Under the pieces are notes generated by a model. The model saw nothing but the letters and a program-made list of their open reading frames with translations. It was not told the origin of the DNA and searched no databases. From Massilia rubra (GTDB lineage: Bacteria > Pseudomonadota > Gammaproteobacteria > Burkholderiales > Burkholderiaceae_D), in assembly GCF_011682065.1 (NCBI RefSeq), contig NZ_VUYU01000013.1, forward strand, positions 62,001 to 126,000: a DNA stretch of 64,000 nt. Reading direction: 5' to 3'. Made by a program: the position numbers and the translations under genes. Shown in pieces: positions 61,601 to 64,000 of this stretch. Position 1 is the stretch's first letter, and each line of letters starts with the position of its first letter.

Positions 61601-62942
61601 GGAACGCGCGGTCAATTACGACGGCAACGGCAACCCGCGCAAGCTGGGCGAGCGCAGCGCCGGCGTCATCGATATCGGTTACGACAAGGTTGGCCGGGTT
61701 ACGCAAGCGAGCCGCGACAAGGGCGGCGAGCAGTATGCCTATGATCTGGCGGGCAATCTGATCGACGCCATCAAGCAAAAGGCGCTGCTCGGCAGCGACG
61801 AGAGCAATGCCGATGCGAGGGGGCAACGTGTTCATCGGCGCGGCAGGCTCATGCAAGCTGGCAAGGTCAAGTATGAGTACGATCTTGAAGGCCGCGTGAT
61901 TACCCGCATGGAAGGCAAGCGCTGGGGCCGGCAACAGCATTGGCATTATGTCTGGAACAGTGAGAACCGCCTCAAGCGCGTGATCACGCCCGATGGCGAT
62001 GCCTGGGAATACACGTACGATGCCTTGGGCCGCAGGCTGAGCAAAAAGCAGGTTCCGAGCGATGGCACTGCGCGCTTTACGGAAGTCGATTACCTGTGGG
62101 ATGGTCACACGGTCGCGGAAGAGCGGCGCTTTGGCAGGAAGCCCGATGGCAATGGCGGATCGGAGCTCATCGAGGAGATTTGCGCCACCTGGGACTACGA
62201 GCCCGACAGCTTTAGGCCACTCGCCAAAACAGAGACGATCCGGCGCAAGGGCAAGGAAACCAGCCAGACGTATGCGGTGGTGCTGGACCATATCGGAACG
62301 CCAAAGGAGTTGATCGATGCCGACGGCGGTATTGCGTGGCAAGCGAAAAGCAATTTGTGGGGCGAGGTCGAGGAAACGATGGTCAGCAAGACCGACTGCC
62401 CGATCCGCTTCCAAGGGCAGTATTACGATGACGAATCGAAGCTGGCCTACAACTGGCATCGCTATTATGATGCGAGTACCGGGCGGTATCTGACGCCGGA
62501 TCCGTTGGGCTTGGAGGGTGGGCCCAATCCGTATGCCTATGTCGATAATCCGTTGAGTTCCACTGATCCGCTAGGGTTGATGGATGAATGTAAGCCGGCA
62601 AATTCAGGCGCCAAATCTGCAGATGGGCAAGATGAGGGACCGCTGCTTCCTGACAAGTACTGGATTGATAAGCGACCGCTCACGCAGGTAACGCCGGGTA
62701 TAAGGAAAATAGATTTAACGAAGGCAAGTTCCGCTGGGGGAGAGTATCATCAAACTATTCATTACGATAAGTATGGAAGGGAGATTGCTCGCACTGACAG
62801 GACAAGTCACGGATACAATAACCCGAATGATCCCCATTATCACCCTAATCCGCACCATCATCGGGTTCATCCGGTTACAAGAGAGCAACTAAAAGACCCT
62901 GCAAGCGGTAAACGACTTTGGCCGGGTGTATTTGATGATTAA
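58602..62942 (+). CDS. prePAAR-PAAR-Rhs polymorphic toxin (predicted T6SS effector)
   Basis: 1446 residues with a TTG start (AGGAG at 58591-58595, 6 bases before). Residues 4-16 match a prePAAR motif (A-A-G-R-I-D-D-P-I-A-H). A hydrophobic Gly/Ala/Val region at ~17-66 (two helices) follows, then a PAAR domain ~79-161 (tip of the VgrG spike), a second Gly-rich hydrophobic region ~181-222, and the Rhs cage from ~290 (C-G-D-P-I-D-V-V-T-G-N-V) with many Y-D-x-x-G-R units. The core closes with G-R-Y-L-T-P-D-P-L-G-L, P-N-P-Y-A-Y-V-D-N-P and D-P-L-G-L (~1322-1326), where relatives self-cleave. Residues 1327-1446 are the toxin tip. The immunity gene candidate starts 13 bases after the stop. No VgrG or apparatus genes are in the window, so delivery is inferred. 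Confidence 0.93.
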   Translation: MGAAAGRIDDPIAHSHAMAGLVVGLALGAVAGVVAAALVGVAVIATGGLALVAVAGVVAAAAGGAGVGEVIGSMDITSQIFGANVTGLVKTGSPNVFANGKAVARAQVDVAACSSHAPTPQLVAEGSSTVFVNGKPFARVGDMILCSAKIQSGSPNVFVGGPTDTTMAELITPEVSDEVHMALLVAGVGAGLLVAGPVVVGVALVGGYVGGAVGAWAGGVLFGKGSDGQKAMMLLGAWRGGAWGAKLGTGVGNRVIADPKTPATAFIKEGLPGMKKFNAAKERPDETICKCGDPIDVVTGNVILEQPDIALPGALPIVLRRLHNSGNPSGTVFGKAWASTWGQWIEVVGEAELVFHAEDGASMRFDMPEPGASVTHCVYQAYSVTRRDDHFLLEQRHQPTLRFDQRNASHWHLSAITDRNANQIGLVYDGAVLTEVRHSGGTRLKVDASEHAISRISLLEANGALTTLVSYTYHDDGELSAIVNSSGLPLTYTYDDAHRLTRWQDRNGVWIGYRYDAKGRCEQTSGGRGGHMTGGFVYDDERKVNTYTDSLGHPTEFHYNDALQVIKQVDARGGVSQFDYDAHYNLVTALTPGEAVLRWAYDARGNMVGHIDALSKETVVNYNQLDFPVAVTSPDGKRVERVYDERGNLVQVGESGAWTRFEHDAHGNVLRVINPAGATAAFAHDQRGLLTSATDWLGNPTRLTRDAFGRVTARTDPHQNTSHYVYNVEGKALEIALPDGARHLAKYDPEGNCIVRTDALGNVTRHAYGAFDRLTQTTEANGAVTRYEYDTELRLVAVINPTGERWSYARNATGDVIAETDFAGRKVEYDVDADGLVIGKRTPSGQHTRYRRNHAGQLLEQIASEGSTHYTYDALGRLSSAVNADSDIRFERDDQGRVVRETQNGRSITSDYDLMGRRTERASSCGHSSVWEFDANSLPIELTLPDAQTFSFLHDSSGRETGRQLPGGVRIDQQYDQLNRLTRQWTGIGADKGGQARTLQERAVNYDGNGNPRKLGERSAGVIDIGYDKVGRVTQASRDKGGEQYAYDLAGNLIDAIKQKALLGSDESNADARGQRVHRRGRLMQAGKVKYEYDLEGRVITRMEGKRWGRQQHWHYVWNSENRLKRVITPDGDAWEYTYDALGRRLSKKQVPSDGTARFTEVDYLWDGHTVAEERRFGRKPDGNGGSELIEEICATWDYEPDSFRPLAKTETIRRKGKETSQTYAVVLDHIGTPKELIDADGGIAWQAKSNLWGEVEETMVSKTDCPIRFQGQYYDDESKLAYNWHRYYDASTGRYLTPDPLGLEGGPNPYAYVDNPLSSTDPLGLMDECKPANSGAKSADGQDEGPLLPDKYWIDKRPLTQVTPGIRKIDLTKASSAGGEYHQTIHYDKYGREIARTDRTSHGYNNPNDPHYHPNPHHHRVHPVTREQLKDPASGKRLWPGVFDD
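62580..62942 (+). other. C-terminal toxin tip of the Rhs protein (unassigned)
   Basis: The last ~120 residues after D-P-L-G-L. Key features are H-Y-D-K-Y-G-R-E-I-A-R-T-D-R-T, then an H/N/P-rich stretch with H-Y-H-P-N-P-H-H-H-R-V-H-P and a closing G-K-R-L-W-P-G-V-F-D-D. Seven His in ~25 residues suggest a metal-dependent nuclease or hydrolase active centre; I could not assign a family with confidence (a type 24-like polymorphic toxin is a guess). GC is lower: a 60-base row at 62701 has 24 G+C against 40 in a row at 60361 of the Rhs core. Confidence 0.6.
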
Positions 62943-62955
62943 ATTAGGGAAAAAC

Positions 62956-63408
62956 ATGGACTCAATCACCATTGCGCTTTTCGCAATTATTCAAGCAAAG
63001 TATGTTAATGTGGATTTCTTAAATAGCTGGGCTATTAGGATGCGGTGTAAATTACCCGAACATACCGATTGGCTGGGTCAACTGGAGGTTTGCCAGAACC
63101 TTGAGTGTGCTGAAGGCGTGCTCAGAGAAGAAGTGATAAATTCTGGGATTGATGTAAGTAAAACTTTGCCAAAACTATTTGTGGGCTTCCTATATTTGCG
63201 ACTGAAGAAAAAAGAGTTGACCTTGCAGGAGTTTGAAAGTGAGCTGATCGATATTGCCGATGCTTACGATATAGCGGGACTGGAAATTGAGCGCATCAAA
63301 GTCGCACTTCCTGAATTGGAAGCGAATTTTGAATTTCAGAAACTACTCGACGAGATGGCGTGCCAGAGTTTAGACCACTTACGCCAGGTTGAAGCGTTAG
63401 CGATTTAG
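62956..63408 (+). CDS. Candidate immunity protein for the Rhs toxin
   Basis: 150 residues, predicted mostly helical and acidic (calculated by eye). AGGGA lies 5 bases before ATG 62956, 13 bases after the Rhs stop. A small, low-GC (25 of 60 in the row at 63181), family-less protein directly behind a polymorphic toxin is the standard position of an immunity gene. I do not recognise an immunity family in it. It would protect against kin toxin by binding the tip. Confidence 0.7.
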   Translation: MDSITIALFAIIQAKYVNVDFLNSWAIRMRCKLPEHTDWLGQLEVCQNLECAEGVLREEVINSGIDVSKTLPKLFVGFLYLRLKKKELTLQEFESELIDIADAYDIAGLEIERIKVALPELEANFEFQKLLDEMACQSLDHLRQVEALAI

Positions 63409-63701
63409 TTTTCAGTGCGTCGTGGTGGCTTGGGCTAATTAATGTAGCCGCCGTTACGGAGCCTTGATCGAAAGCGTTGGACGATGTTTTATAGAATTAG
63501 GTTCAGCGGCGCATGCTAAGGAGGTGCTGCCTTAGTCGATTTCTAAGAAATTCGGAGACGAGTTTTCCGGCGCGACTTAACGGCTTCGGCTTTTAGAACG
63601 AATTCATGCCAACACACACGTTACCGGCGCAATCACGCGGGACAGTCAATCATCACGCTTATATCGCGTCACAAATCATCAATTGAATTGGGGGATTGAT
63701 T
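63409..63701. other. 293-base spacer between the two small ORFs
   Basis: No frame with start, ribosome site and length. Stops occur in all frames. Some fragments look like broken coding sequence (for example H-V-T-G-A-I-T-R-D-S-Q-S-S-R-L-Y-R-V), so it may be a decayed toxin tip or immunity gene. This is a guess. Confidence 0.35.
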
Positions 63702-64000
63702 GTGGCTAAGTTTTCGTTAATCAGAGGGTGGTTGGAATGTTCTTTTGAGGATATTCCTCAAATAAGAGTAGCGATAGATGAGCATTGGAAATATTATGAG
63801 CCTTACGCTCTGACGGAAAAGCAGGCGGAATTATATAAAAACGGCTGGATTTTCCCTTCCGCTCCGATCAACTGGATCAGTCTCGTATTTTACGGCGGCA
63901 ATGTGAACGAACGAGCCACTCAGTTCTTGAAGGAGTGTCTCGAAAAAATATCACGCATGGAGTTGGAGGTCTGCGGGACATTTTTTGTTGATGACGAAGA
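63702..64000 (+). CDS. Unidentified protein, 5' part, in the toxin locus
   Basis: GTG 63702 with GGGGGA 6 bases before. 99 complete codons run to the window edge. The visible start is A-K-F-S-L-I-R-G-W-L-E-C-S-F-E-D-I-P-Q-I-R-V; later comes I-N-W-I-S-L-V-F-Y-G-G-N-V-N-E-R. Composition is low GC (23 of 60 in the row at 63781), so it probably belongs to the same imported cargo, perhaps a second immunity gene. It continues beyond the window. Confidence 0.6.
   Translation, partial: MAKFSLIRGWLECSFEDIPQIRVAIDEHWKYYEPYALTEKQAELYKNGWIFPSAPINWISLVFYGGNVNERATQFLKECLEKISRMELEVCGTFFVDDE

Noticed and set aside
60249-62459. 736-codon open frame opposite the Rhs core
   Set aside because: Shadow of a long YD-repeat gene; the true reading is shown by prePAAR, PAAR and Rhs motifs.

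Overview
The window is chromosomal DNA of a GC-rich betaproteobacterium. The family Oxalobacteraceae (Massilia, Duganella or Janthinobacterium type) is the best guess. This rests on the pilY1-pilE pair, the gene order map-glnD / rpsB-tsf-pyrH-frr-uppS-cdsA-dxr-rseP-bamA-skp-lpxD-fabZ-lpxA-lpxB-rnhB, the smc-zipA-ligA-galU-def string, and the general codon style. It is an inference from content. No 16S gene is present.

Layout. 1-2224: 3' end of a type IV pilus operon (PilY1-like tip protein, PilE-type pilin). 2333-4021: prfC, then a terminator. 4126-7163: a leftward small membrane protein and cupin lipoprotein, divergent from a Cache protein plus chemoreceptor pair. 7166-12059: leftward glycine cleavage operon gcvT-gcvH-gcvP behind a consensus promoter and a tandem glycine riboswitch. 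12162-17412: ClpP-like protease, a Ser/Gly/Gln-rich stress-type protein, a truncated chemoreceptor remnant, a DUF1631 protein and a PAP2 phosphatase. 17548-26263: smc-zipA-ligA-galU-def and an outer-membrane barrel protein, tightly packed with ATGA overlaps. 26267-33123: dienelactone hydrolase, M28 peptidase, CPBP protease, aquaporin Z, MYG1 protein, a 163-bp palindromic element and a pseudouridine synthase. 33179-36602: glnD and map, leftward. 36861-52414: a long rightward run covering translation (rpsB, tsf, frr), UMP kinase, isoprenoid and CDP-diglyceride synthesis, outer-membrane assembly (rseP, bamA, skp), lipid A (lpxD, fabZ, lpxA, lpxB), RNase HII and a SpoU methyltransferase. 52491-57448: REC-EAL regulator, VapBC-like toxin-antitoxin pair, zinc alcohol dehydrogenase, a propeller-like protein and a DEDDh exonuclease.

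The last 6 kb (58125-64000) is the accessory part. It holds an EagR-type (DUF1795) chaperone gene, a 1446-residue prePAAR-PAAR-Rhs protein started from TTG, a swapped low-GC C-terminal toxin tip, a candidate immunity gene 13 bases later, and a second low-GC ORF running off the end. This matches a type VI secretion Rhs effector module. No secretion-apparatus genes are visible here. The His-rich toxin tip and its immunity partner are the most promising candidates for something undescribed.

Other points of interest are the 163-bp element with 31-bp imperfect inverted ends abutting the MYG1 stop codon, a 29-bp palindromic repeat present twice, an alcohol dehydrogenase lacking half of its structural zinc cysteines, an EAL protein with an altered signature, and a chemoreceptor remnant that stops inside its signalling tip. 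No tRNA, rRNA, CRISPR array or complete insertion sequence was seen.
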